Origin: Diogma glabrata
Lineage: Eukaryota; Arthropoda; Insecta; Diptera; Cylindrotomidae
Assembly: GCA_963693315.1 (NCBI GenBank)
Contig: OY856186.1
Coordinates: 75,358,837 to 75,422,836, forward strand
Length of the DNA stretch: 64,000 bases
Direction: 5' to 3'
The translations under genes and the position numbers were made by a program. Below, in pieces: positions 1-9,359 of the stretch (position 1 is its first letter; each line of letters opens with the position of its first letter). Below the pieces are notes generated by a model. That model saw only the letters and a program-made list of their open reading frames with translations, made no database searches and was not told the origin of the DNA.

Positions 1-1665
1 CAACGTATTTACTACTATGGAAGAGGTATCGGAGTTGTAGAGAATATTTGGCTCCTGTTTTGTTGAGAATATTTTAATTATTTCGTTTGTTTTATGTTTA
101 AAAAAATAAAATCGTTATGAAAGAAATTTGATGTTTGCATTCCAAAGCGTAAAAATCTTAGTCAAATGGGCAGAGTGTTGTTGCAACTTTTGAATTGATA
201 AAATCCGTCTTATAATATGTTGTTAGGTAATGTAAAGCAGAGTGTTAACGCACTCGACTTGATTGCCAATATTCAATGCTTAATGCATTAGTCTAAAGAA
301 CCGACTTTTAATGATGAATATGAAGCCGATTTATTTTGGTCAAGTCAATGTTGCTGGTTTAAGTTTAAATGAAAAATTGATTTGGGGGAGATTTAAGAAC
401 GGATCAGTTATTGATTTTAGTATATCATACGATGACTTTTGTTCCTATTCTAACCTGGGGCCCTATTCCCGAACACATAAATGTTAATTTGGACAATATT
501 TTGAAGTTTGTATTGCATAACATTATAAACTGTAACGGTAACGATTTAAATTGAATTTAGAAAATATAGTGAAATTCGTTTTTTCCGGAAAATCGTTACC
601 GTGACCGTTTAATGTTATGCAATATAAACTTCACAATATTGTCAAAATTCACATTTATGTGTTCGGGAATAGAGCCCCTGATGTGATGTTTATTTTATTG
701 CGATGTTATTTGGCCGAATTTTATAAAGTTTGAAACTGATTTGAATGATAGGATTCCACAAATAGTTTATTCACGTTATTCATAACACTTACATATTTTA
801 ATTAATTTGTGGAAAAAACAGTTGATTTTTTGTAAACAATAGTATCGAGGATTTTCAATTATATTTTCAATTATCTAACGAAATCTTAGAATCTGGTAAA
901 ATATTACTGAATTACGATGTAACTTATAATGTATGCCTAATTATATGACACCACTCGACTGGGTCTAAACCATTTTAAAGCTATTTGTTGTACTAAAAAT
1001 GCCCAAGCTAGAGAATTGTGAAATTTGGTCAGTTCACTAACACTTTTTTTTAAATCTGTAAGCAACTTATTGATCTTGTGAATTGTATAAGTTTTTTCAA
1101 TGATATCGTTTGGATTTAAGGGTTGGACAGAATAAAAAAATACATTACTGGTAATCTATCTATAAAAGTAGTTATCGCTTTAAAGCATTTCAACTTTTCC
1201 TATAACGAGGAGGGTCCAAAACATTTCGTTTTCTCCTTTCCCATACAAGCTAGGTTCAGAGAGAAAAAATATACATTTTCGAAAATATTTTCAAATTTAT
1301 GAACTCAAATATTAATAAAAATGAATTTCTTAAAATTGAAAAGATTTGTTTTAAGGAAATCAACTTTTCACATGAAACGCATCTAAATGCTACCAAAACA
1401 CCTTTCAGGGTTTTCCATCAAATTTTTTTTAATTTCAATAAAGTTTTTTTAAAAAAAAGGAAAACTTCCTTAAAGTATCCAAAAATCTTTGATCCAACCG
1501 TCGATTTTGTCAATATAAACACCCTGCAAGCATCATCAACTGCCTTGATTTACTTATTCAAAGTACGGTTCTATAAAAATTGGTATAAATAAACAAAAAT
1601 ATTATTTTCGAATTTTTTAAACACACAGTTTGTTTTTATTTTTATTAAATTTTAATTATTTAAGA
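1..1665. other. AT-rich intergenic stretch
   Basis: No convincing exon, RNA gene or transposase was seen on either strand, apart from the small inverted-repeat element at 457-678. The short open frame near 1300-1590 is low-complexity, Lys/Phe/Asn-rich and resembles nothing I recognise. Its start has no supporting context, so I do not call it a gene. Confidence 0.6.
457..678. mobile_element. Small foldback MITE (222 bp)
   Basis: The two ends are long inverted repeats. The left end reads GGGGCCCTATTCCCGAACAC and the reverse complement of the right end reads GGGGCTCTATTCCCGAACAC. Pairing continues for roughly 90 bases per arm, through the segment about TGCATAACATT. There is no coding capacity. 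No clear target-site duplication was found, so the superfamily cannot be assigned. Confidence 0.75.
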
Positions 1666-1669
1666 ATAT

Positions 1670-2322
1670 TGTAACGTTTCTTAGCCGAGTTACAATTATT
1701 TAGTTCGATCACTAAATCAGGAAATTTAAAACACAATGGATTTTCTAAACGTTATAATTTTATTCGTTCAAGATTTTACAATAAAAATATTTCTCCTATT
1801 ACTATTCCCCTTTTAGTTCTTCTTGTACTAACAATGTTTCACCACTTATAATTCTTTTATACTTGTTCACAATATCACTTTTAACTTTCTACTTATAACA
1901 CTTTTAATTTTACTTCGCCTTTATCACTGCTAAATTTTTATACTTTTTGTATCACTAACAATTTTATACTAATAATATCCTCGAAGAACACCTCTTATTT
2001 ATACTACATGAAATAGCCTCGATATTACTGCAATATTCTAGATGAACAAACCCTTTTTTTTTGTTGTTCCTTCCTTTATTTCAACAATAAGACGATCTTC
2101 AAATATTGACACCTAGGTGTGAAATCTATTCTTTTCAATTGTTTTATTTACCAATTTTTATTTCGTTAACCAATCCTTATTCGATAAAACAAATACTTCC
2201 TATTAACTGTTTACTTTGGTTGCATTGTTATCTTTTATTGATTTTTATATTTGTAGAGCTAACGAGATTTTTCTTGAAAGTTCTATTGTTGTGGTGTTCT
2301 ATCATCTTCCATAATCGTCACA
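1670..2322 (-). repeat. 3' LTR of the 6.3-kb Gypsy element
   Basis: 653 bp, matching 7323-7975 base for base as far as I could compare. In element orientation it starts TGTGACG and ends CGTTACA. It lies directly downstream of the purine tract at the end of pol. Confidence 0.95.
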
Positions 2323-2336
2323 TTCTCCCCCACTTA
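2323..2336 (-). other. Polypurine tract
   Basis: On the minus strand AAGTGGGGGAGAA directly abuts the 3' LTR. This is where the plus-strand DNA primer is expected for a Ty3/Gypsy element. It overlaps the last codon and stop of pol. Confidence 0.85.
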
Positions 2337-5300
2337 TTTCTGTTCGTCCCGAATAGAATCTAAATCTCCCCCTCTGTAGGGTGCTAATCTTTCTAGATGA
2401 ACGACTTTTGGTTTCGCTCGTTGACCTTTCCTTATTCGATAAACGACATCGTTTAATTTTGTTATGATGGTATAAGGTCCTTCCCAAGATGTTTGTAGTT
2501 TTGGAGATAATCCTTTTCTCCGCTGTGGATTGTGTAGCCATACTAGTTGTCCTTCCTCAAATCCTTTGTTGTTTGCGCGAATGTCATACCGAGCCTTCAT
2601 TCGATCACTGGATATCTGTGCTTTCTGTCTTACAAACGTGTGTACCTCCTCAAGTTCTTTTTGAAGTTTATTAACATAATCTTGGACACATAATGTTGAC
2701 GATGGAATAATCCCAAACTTCAGATCACCAGGTAGCCGTAAATTATTTCCAAAAATGGTTTTTGCAGGCGTCGTTTTGGTTGTATCATGCACTGCTGATC
2801 TATAAGCCATCAAGAATAACGGAATATGACGGTCCCAATCACGTTGATTCTTGTTCACTACTTTTGCTAGATATTTCTCAAGAGTAGCATTAAATCTTTC
2901 CACCATGTCGTCTGATTGGGGATGTGAAGCAGTTGTTCTAGTTTTATTAATCCCCAGTATCTGACAGATTTCTTGAAATATGGTAGATTCAAAATTTCTT
3001 CCTTGATCTGTGTGAATCTCCATCGGCACTCCGTAGCGACTTATCCAATTGCTAACTACTGCTTCAGCGATCGTTGTTGCTTCTTGGTTTGGTATTGCAC
3101 ACACTTCTGGCCATTTTCTAAAATAATCCATTATGACTAGCACATATTTGTTGTTGTTATCAGAAGTCGGAAATGGTCCAGCTACATCCATCGCAATTCT
3201 CTCGAATGGTGCTCCTACATTATACTGCCTCATGTTACCACGGCTTCTTCTTGCAGGTCCCTTTGCAGCCGCACATTGATCGCATGCTTGACACCATTCC
3301 ACTACCGATTGACGTGCTCCTGACCAATAAAATCTACGCCGTACTTTAGCAAGGGTTTTGTTAATATCCAGGTGACCACCACTGGTTCCTTCATGGTATT
3401 CCTTTAATACTTGAGGTATTCTTATTTTGGGAACTACTATCATTGATTCTTTAACTGATCCGTCAGGACTTTCCCAAATTCTTTTCAAGCATCCATCTTC
3501 AATACAGAGACTGTCCCATTGTGCCCAATATGCCTTCAACGTTTGACTTTTATCGGCAATCTCACTCCATGCAGGTTTTTCTCCCTTTTCCTTGAACTTT
3601 ATTATTGGTGCTAAGCTAGGATCTTCCAGTTGCTCCTTTCTTACTACTTCAGGTGTCCAGTCTTCACTAGGAAGTACTTGCAGAAGCCTGACATCAATAA
3701 TGTTTTCCTTACCCTCCGCCCGATTACAGTGCTTGCATTCCACCTGGCATGGCCTTCTTGATAATGCATCAGCATTTCCATGTGCACTTCCCCTTCGATG
3801 TTCAATGTCGAAATCATAAGCTTGTAAGCGTTCAATCCATCGTGCTACTTGTCCTTCCGGGTTCTTAAATTGCAGTAGCCACCTCAATGCTCCATGATCA
3901 GTTCTCAAATGGAATTTTTGACCGTACAAATATTTGTGAAAATGTTTTACACATTCCACTATAGCTAGCAATTCTTTACGGGTTACACAATAATTCCTTT
4001 CTGGCTTGGACAGTATTTTTGAGTAATAAGCTATTACTTTTTCTTGTCCATCAATTTCTTGAGATAACACTCCTCCTATACCATCATTGCTGGCATCAGT
4101 GTCTAGTATGAATTTAAAATTTGGTATAGGGTAAGCCAGAACTGGTGCAGTGCACAATCTTTTTCGCAGCTCCACAAATGCGTCTTCTTGCTTTTCGGTC
4201 CATTCAAAAGCTTTATCCTTCCTCGTGAGCTCATGTAGACTCTTAGCAACACTGGCAAATCCTGGTACAAAACGTCGGTAGTAAGTGCACAATCCCAGAA
4301 AACTGCGAAGCTCATGTAAATTCTTAGGTCTTGGCCATTCTTTTACTGCTGTGATCTTATCAGCATCTGTGTGTATTCCATTTGTTGTTACTTTGTGCCC
4401 CAAGTACTTTACTTCTTCTCTGAATAGTGTACATTTCTTTGGACTCAATTTTAGTCCTGCTGCTTGGATTCTCTCGAAGACTTCTTCTAAATTCTTCAAA
4501 TGATCGTCGAAATCCTTGCCCATTACAATGATGTCGTCCAAGTACACAAGGCACGTTCTCCAATGTAATCCTTTCAGCACACGTTCCATTAAACGTTCAA
4601 ATGTTGCGGGAGCATTACATAGTCCGAATGGCATAACGTTAAACTGCCATAGCCCACTACCCACACTAAACGCTGTCTTTTCTCGATCATCTTCTTGGAC
4701 TTCTACCTGCCAATAACCACTTTGCAGATCTAATGTTGAGAATAATTTGGCATCTGATAATGTGTCCAAGGTATCATCAATTCGAGGTAATGGGTAGCTA
4801 TCTTTCTTTGTTACTGCATTCAGTTTTCTGTAGTCGACGCAGAATCTCATAGTTCCATCCTTCTTTCCAACTAAAACCACCGGTGAACTCCATGGACTAT
4901 CTGATTGCTCGATAACACCAGTCATTTTCATATCCTTTACCATTCTATCAGCTTCTTCCCGTTTTGCTAATGGTAATCTTCTTGGTGCTTGGCGAATTGG
5001 CATCTCTGCTCCCGTGTCAATTTTATGTTTAACCAGATTAGTTCTTCCGTTGTCTGCTGATGTGCAGCAGAAGATGGATGAATAACGTTCGAGCAACTGC
5101 TCTGCTTCTTTCTTTTGTTCTTTTGTAAGCTCTGTTGTCCACTTCTGTAGTAGATTTTGTATTTCTTTCTTCTGCGTTTGATTTTCGACTTTCCTTTCTG
5201 TGTGCTGTTGTTCACATTTCACAATGGTAGTTACTTCTTCACATTTACCGACGATTGTTCCTTTCTTGAGGGTTTTTGTTTTGTCTGATAAATTTAGTGT

Positions 5301-5957
5301 TCTTATCGGTATTCTTGAGTTTTCATCTGGTACAACTAATGTTTTCCCTATAATGATCTCTTGATGTTGTAGATCATTTTCATTGTCTTCCACAACCCAC
5401 AACCTTGGTGACCCAAAATCTCCCTCCAATCTTCCCCAGACGATTGTTTCGGTATTAGGTGGCAGCTTTTCGCGATGTTCCAATATTATTCGCCTCATAC
5501 TTGATTCTGCACCATTCATCTGAAGAACCAACTCTACGTTACCATACTTGAGTACTCCATTTCCAGCGTCTATTACAAATCCATTCGGCCTCATGAAGTC
5601 CATACCCAAAATTACTTCATCAACGATGTCTGCCACTAGAACTTCATGCTGAAAGTGCGTATTTCCTATTTTTATATCGGCAATTTTGCTTCCCCTGATA
5701 GTTGCACTTTCCCCTGTTGCTGTTTGTATTCGATATTTTTCTGCTGGTTGTAATTCCCCTTTTAGTAAATCTGTACGGACTATTGTGCGAGTTGCTCCAG
5801 TATCTAGTGTAATGGTACAGTTGTTGTCATCAAATTCAGCTCCAATCGTTAAACTGTCACCATTTCTTGCGATTCTTGAAATAGGGATGGAGATTATAGG
5901 GCATTCGGTTGTGGAAGCCAGCTTACGCCCCTTAAAGCTGACTCGTTTTAGTTTAAC
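2334..5957 (-). CDS. pol: Gypsy-type Pol (protease, RT, RNase H, integrase)
   Basis: An open frame of about 1207 codons runs from the frameshift site to the polypurine tract. It has no ATG of its own at the correct place and is best read as a -1 extension of Gag. An in-frame GTG at 5636 would leave out the protease. In order: retropepsin with LDTGAT near residue 52 (about 5796-5807); RT with MPFGLCNAP and the YLDD active site (about 4531-4545); RNase H with LDTDAS; an integrase HHCC zinc finger (about 3250-3390); the catalytic D, D and E in MDVAGPF, HTDQGRNF and DDMVERFN; and a C-terminal GPY-type module (WEGPYTI). There is no chromodomain and no env. All catalytic motifs are present, so the polyprotein looks functional. 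Confidence 0.95.
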   Translation of the reverse strand, partial: VKLKRVSFKGRKLASTTECPIISIPISRIARNGDSLTIGAEFDDNNCTITLDTGATRTIVRTDLLKGELQPAEKYRIQTATGESATIRGSKIADIKIGNTHFQHEVLVADIVDEVILGMDFMRPNGFVIDAGNGVLKYGNVELVLQMNGAESSMRRIILEHREKLPPNTETIVWGRLEGDFGSPRLWVVEDNENDLQHQEIIIGKTLVVPDENSRIPIRTLNLSDKTKTLKKGTIVGKCEEVTTIVKCEQQHTERKVENQTQKKEIQNLLQKWTTELTKEQKKEAEQLLERYSSIFCCTSADNGRTNLVKHKIDTGAEMPIRQAPRRLPLAKREEADRMVKDMKMTGVIEQSDSPWSSPVVLVGKKDGTMRFCVDYRKLNAVTKKDSYPLPRIDDTLDTLSDAKLFSTLDLQSGYWQVEVQEDDREKTAFSVGSGLWQFNVMPFGLCNAPATFERLMERVLKGLHWRTCLVYLDDIIVMGKDFDDHLKNLEEVFERIQAAGLKLSPKKCTLFREEVKYLGHKVTTNGIHTDADKITAVKEWPRPKNLHELRSFLGLCTYYRRFVPGFASVAKSLHELTRKDKAFEWTEKQEDAFVELRKRLCTAPVLAYPIPNFKFILDTDASNDGIGGVLSQEIDGQEKVIAYYSKILSKPERNYCVTRKELLAIVECVKHFHKYLYGQKFHLRTDHGALRWLLQFKNPEGQVARWIERLQAYDFDIEHRRGSAHGNADALSRRPCQVECKHCNRAEGKENIIDVRLLQVLPSEDWTPEVVRKEQLEDPSLAPIIKFKEKGEKPAWSEIADKSQTLKAYWAQWDSLCIEDGCLKRIWESPDGSVKESMIVVPKIRIPQVLKEYHEGTSGGHLDINKTLAKVRRRFYWSGARQSVVEWCQACDQCAAAKGPARRSRGNMRQYNVGAPFERIAMDVAGPFPTSDNNNKYVLVIMDYFRKWPEVCAIPNQEATTIAEAVVSNWISRYGVPMEIHTDQGRNFESTIFQEICQILGINKTRTTASHPQSDDMVERFNATLEKYLAKVVNKNQRDWDRHIPLFLMAYRSAVHDTTKTTPAKTIFGNNLRLPGDLKFGIIPSSTLCVQDYVNKLQKELEEVHTFVRQKAQISSDRMKARYDIRANNKGFEEGQLVWLHNPQRRKGLSPKLQTSWEGPYTIITKLNDVVYRIRKGQRAKPKVVHLERLAPYRGGDLDSIRDEQK
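5948..5957 (-). promoter_or_regulatory. -1 ribosomal frameshift site gag>pol
   Basis: On the minus strand the gag frame ends GAA GGG TTA AAC TAA. The heptamer G-TTA-AAC (5951-5957) is a slippery sequence that directly precedes the stop. Slippage by one base gives GTT AAA CTA, which opens straight into the pol frame at 5957. GTTAAAC is known as the shift heptamer of an arterivirus. I did not search for a downstream stem-loop or pseudoknot. Confidence 0.75.
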
Positions 5958-7291
5958 CCTTCCGCTACTATTTGACCATCCTCTCCCGCTTGAGCCTTAT
6001 CTTCAGATGATCTCCGTCTGATTGGTGATGTTGATCTTCCCCGTTTTCGTCTGGCCTCTCTGCATTCTCGAGATATGTGACCAAGTTTGTCACATACCCA
6101 ACATCTTATTCTACTGTTGTATTCTCGGGATCTTCTTTCGGGACTAAAGCTATCCTCTTCTTCCATTTCTACACGACGTACTTTGATTGTTGGTTTGACA
6201 ATTGCTTGTGCCGTCTCACTAGTCAATGCACAAGCTATTGTTTCAGCAAATGTAGCTTTAGGCGTCATCATAGCTGACTTCCGCGTCTCTGGATCTCTTA
6301 TGCCGTCGATGAACGCATCTATCTTCATTCTTTCCATATAGTCTGGTGATGTATTTCCATGTGCCATATGTACCAGACGTTCGATCGCAGACGAAAACTC
6401 TTGCAGACTTTCTCCTATTCGCTGGTAGCGACCCTTCAACTCAAGTCTGTATATCTCCCGTTTGTGGTCACTACCATATTTGCGATCTAAAGCCTTCATG
6501 ATCTCATTGTAGCTCCTTCGATCTTGTTCTGGAACTGATTGTATTGTTGCTGCTGCTTCACCCTTCAGTGCCACTATTAAAGCTGCCACACGATGTGTTT
6601 CGTTCCAACTGTTCTGATCAGCTGCTGTTTCAAATTGGAATTTGAAAATTCCAAACGATGATGTACCATCGTATGTGGGCGGTTTTAACTTCATGCCCTG
6701 TATTTGTTGAACCGGATGTGATGTTTTAGCTATTATTTCAACATCTAGAAGCCTTTTTTCTACTTCTTCTTTAAAGTCATCTACTTTCGATTGCACTTTC
6801 TGTTCCAGAACTTCAACTTCTTTTTGCACTTTCTCGACTTTCTCATCCACAATTTTCTCTACTTCGATGCGTAGATTCGCTGCCATCTGTAGAAGTTTCT
6901 CGTCGATGTGTGTTTTAACCCAGCTAATTTCTTCTCGACTTGAAGCGATGTTTGCAGACTGTTGATTGATGTTGACATCTAACTTTTTCATTTCATTACT
7001 CATGCTGTTACTCATTTGCTCCATCATAGCCATTAACTGTGCAAAGTCGTTGTTTGCTGGTACGACTTGCCTCGTTGCTTCAACAGCACCATCTTTATCT
7101 TCAATATTTCCTGCATCTGGATTTTCATCTGCTTCTTCTTGCCCAAAACGATATTTTTCTGGATCCAATCCAGCTGCTTCCATAGCTTTTATTAATCGTT
7201 CTTTCAACTCATTCTTGGTTCCCGTTGTTGAAAGATTTCTTTTCTCCAATTCACTCTTCAGATCTTGAACTTTTAATCCATTCAACTCCAT
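5948..7291 (-). CDS. gag: Gag with N-terminal SAP domain and CCHC knuckle
   Basis: 447 codons from the ATG at 7291-7289. An upstream in-frame GTG at 7318 lies inside the primer-binding site and is not a plausible start. Residues about 3-37 fit a SAP (SAF-A/B, Acinus, PIAS) helix-turn-helix (LKVQDLKSELEKRNL, then G-T-K-x-E-L-x-x-R-L). SAP domains bind AT-rich DNA. A coiled-coil region (about 100-200) follows, then a retrotransposon-gag capsid core (about 210-370). A single CX2CX4HX4C zinc knuckle (CWVCDKLGHISREC) lies near the basic, Arg/Ser-rich C-terminus. The gag stop is directly preceded by a frameshift heptamer leading into pol. Confidence 0.93.
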   Translation of the reverse strand: MELNGLKVQDLKSELEKRNLSTTGTKNELKERLIKAMEAAGLDPEKYRFGQEEADENPDAGNIEDKDGAVEATRQVVPANNDFAQLMAMMEQMSNSMSNEMKKLDVNINQQSANIASSREEISWVKTHIDEKLLQMAANLRIEVEKIVDEKVEKVQKEVEVLEQKVQSKVDDFKEEVEKRLLDVEIIAKTSHPVQQIQGMKLKPPTYDGTSSFGIFKFQFETAADQNSWNETHRVAALIVALKGEAAATIQSVPEQDRRSYNEIMKALDRKYGSDHKREIYRLELKGRYQRIGESLQEFSSAIERLVHMAHGNTSPDYMERMKIDAFIDGIRDPETRKSAMMTPKATFAETIACALTSETAQAIVKPTIKVRRVEMEEEDSFSPERRSREYNSRIRCWVCDKLGHISRECREARRKRGRSTSPIRRRSSEDKAQAGEDGQIVAEGLN

Positions 7292-7302
7292 CTTATTTCC
7301 CA

Positions 7303-7320
7303 ATTTCACTTCTGGCACCA
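7303..7320 (-). other. Primer-binding site
   Basis: Two bases after the 5' LTR (element sense) lies TGGTGCCAGAAGTGAAAT. It starts with the TGG expected from pairing with a tRNA 3' CCA end. It looks most like leucine-tRNA-type primer sites, but this was judged from memory and the tRNA identity is uncertain. Confidence 0.65.
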
Positions 7321-7322
7321 GT

Positions 7323-7975
7323 TGTAACGTTTCTTAGCCGAGTTACAATTATTTAGTTCGATCACTAAATCAGGAAATTTAAAACACAATGGATTTTCTA
7401 AACGTTATAATTTTATTCGTTCAAGATTTTACAATAAAAATATTTCTCCTATTACTATTCCCCTTTTAGTTCTTCTTGTACTAACAATGTTTCACCACTT
7501 ATAATTCTTTTATACTTGTTCACAATATCACTTTTAACTTTCTACTTATAACACTTTTAATTTTACTTCGCCTTTATCACTGCTAAATTTTTATACTTTT
7601 TGTATCACTAACAATTTTATACTAATAATATCCTCGAAGAACACCTCTTATTTATACTACATGAAATAGCCTCGATATTACTGCAATATTCTAGATGAAC
7701 AAACCCTTTTTTTTTGTTGTTCCTTCCTTTATTTCAACAATAAGACGATCTTCAAATATTGACACCTAGGTGTGAAATCTATTCTTTTCAATTGTTTTAT
7801 TTACCAATTTTTATTTCGTTAACCAATCCTTATTCGATAAAACAAATACTTCCTATTAACTGTTTACTTTGGTTGCATTGTTATCTTTTATTGATTTTTA
7901 TATTTGTAGAGCTAACGAGATTTTTCTTGAAAGTTCTATTGTTGTGGTGTTCTATCATCTTCCATAATCGTCACA
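7323..7975 (-). repeat. 5' LTR of the 6.3-kb Gypsy element
   Basis: 653 bp, identical as far as compared to 1670-2322. It holds the element promoter (transcription toward lower coordinates). The flank ATAT at 7976-7979 is the second copy of the target duplication. Confidence 0.95.
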
Positions 7976-8031
7976 ATATCTAGGTTCGCTCGGAGTAGGA
8001 AAAAGCAAGCGTAAAAATATTATCCGATGTG

Positions 8032-8412
8032 CTATTTAATTTGGTGTAAACGATTGTGTCCCTTTTTGTAAATTTTAAAAGGTGGCAAATCTAATTTGAA
8101 CATCTTGATTTTTGGACTTTTGATTAATTTCTTTAACTTAAAAATATTACTTTTATAAGGAAATGCGGATGTAGCCCATAAGAGACCAAATCGGGGTACA
8201 AATTCACATAAATGAATAGCACTATGTAAGTTGAATGTTGCTACAGTATCATCGTTCTTTAATTGAGTTTCTGCCACAAATTGATAAATATCCAATTCGC
8301 AGTGATGCAAAGCGGTTTGAAAAATATTATCTTGTAACAGTACGTAAAGACTGCGTATCAACAGTACAAATGGATTTAAACGATCTTTATCTAACGCTGA
8401 CCTTTCAAACAC
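8032..8412 (-). pseudogene. Transposase-associated fragment (TNP2/DUF4218-like)
   Basis: A 126-codon open stretch holds a motif series like that in C-terminal parts of CACTA-type and related transposases: LHSAIHLCEFVPRFGLLW, then a serine-alanine-phenylalanine step (TSAFPYKSN). Family members typically show T-x-N-x-H-x-L-x-H-L followed by G-P-L-W-x-x-S-A-F. There is no start context and no upstream catalytic part, and the frame dies into repeats on both sides. I read it as a fossil. The family call is by eye. Confidence 0.45.
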
Positions 8413-8474
8413 GAAAAACTATAGTACAAAGTCTATGATAACCATTCAGTTGCTTTCCATTTACTTCTCTGTAC

Positions 8475-8775
8475 ACGATTTACGATTCAAAACGATAGGT
8501 TAACCTACCAAAATTTGGTTTTTATGATAGGAAACGATCAAAATGGAAATGCATTACATTAATACAAAATAAAATAATGTGAAATGCCTATAGAAAACGA
8601 TTCAAAACGATAGGATAATGCACTAAAATACGGCTTTTTTGATAAGAAACGATCAAAACGGATAGGAATTAACAGAAAATAAAATAATGTGAAATATCCC
8701 ATTGAAAACGATTCAGAACGATAGGATAGTCTACCAAAAAAACGATAGGAAACGATTAAAGCGATACAAACATTC
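8475..8775. repeat. Tandem repeat, ~115-bp units
   Basis: CGATTCAAAACGATAGG recurs near 8479, 8599 and 8710 (last copy CGATTCAGAACGATAGG). Each is followed by a block with AGGAAACGATCAAAA and AAAATAATGTGAAAT. About two and a half units are present, and the AACGAT core also recurs within units. Confidence 0.8.
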
Positions 8776-8815
8776 TATCGGCGATCTACATTCTAAAAAA
8801 AACTATGAAGCCCCA

Positions 8816-9062
8816 TCCATTTTCATTCAAAAACCGCATAGGAAACGATAGAAAACGGCTCTATCTTTTTACTAGATTTTCATGTGTATCAGAGAATAAC
8901 GATAAGAAACAGCCAAAAACGATAAAAATTGCATCCGCCGCAAAGGGCAAAACGTAAAAGTCCGCATCCGTTTTTATGGGAAAAACGATTCCAACCCATT
9001 AATTCTCAATCAAAAACCGCATAGGAAACGATAGAAAACAGCTCTATCGGTTTTTATCATTT
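8816..9062. repeat. Diverged AACGATAG minisatellite, second block
   Basis: CAAAAACCGCATAGGAAACG followed by ATAGAAAACGGCTCTATC occurs at about 8828 and again at about 9011. The spacer is rich in AACGATAAGAAAC and AAAACGATAAAA. It shares its core motif with 8475-8775 but has a different, ~183-bp spacing. Confidence 0.75.
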
Positions 9063-9359
9063 TTTTACAAGGGTTGTAGTTTGACATGTCATCATCATTA
9101 GCATTTCTGCTTTCAAACAGGACAGTTGCAGACTTTTGTAATAATAAGATATCTATCGAAACCAAAAAAAAATATTGCGACACTGGCATCATAGGCTGAC
9201 TTCACCACAGCTCTGGAAACATAGTGTTCTGAATATATAATATGGTGAGCTAATATCCATCATACACTTTAATTAAAGGCTAACCAATGTTATAGTTTCG
9301 CGTAGTTCTAATTATAAAAATATTAAAGTAAGCCATAGTATCCCAACAAACATAAATTA

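Larger units (their letters stand above)
1670..7975 (-). mobile_element. Full-length Ty3/Gypsy LTR retrotransposon (6.3 kb)
   Basis: Two 653-bp direct repeats (1670-2322 and 7323-7975) bracket gag and pol on the minus strand. The LTRs read TGTAACG...CGTCACA on the plus strand, so the element itself runs TGTGACG...CGTTACA. The flanking tetramer ATAT at 1666-1669 and 7976-7979 is the target duplication. The LTRs looked identical when read side by side, which implies a very recent insertion. Domain order is Gag (SAP, zinc knuckle), protease, reverse transcriptase, RNase H, integrase. This is the Ty3/Gypsy (Metaviridae) order, and there is no envelope ORF. All ORFs are open, so it could be autonomous. 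The clade is not assigned. Confidence 0.95.

Noticed and set aside
2106..2363. 85-codon plus-strand frame, repeated at 7759
   Set aside because: It lies within the LTR and is duplicated with it. Composition is typical of AT-rich DNA; no protein family is seen.
7292..7318. Upstream GTG start for Gag at 7318
   Set aside because: It falls inside the primer-binding site and is not an ATG; the ATG at 7291 precedes the SAP domain.
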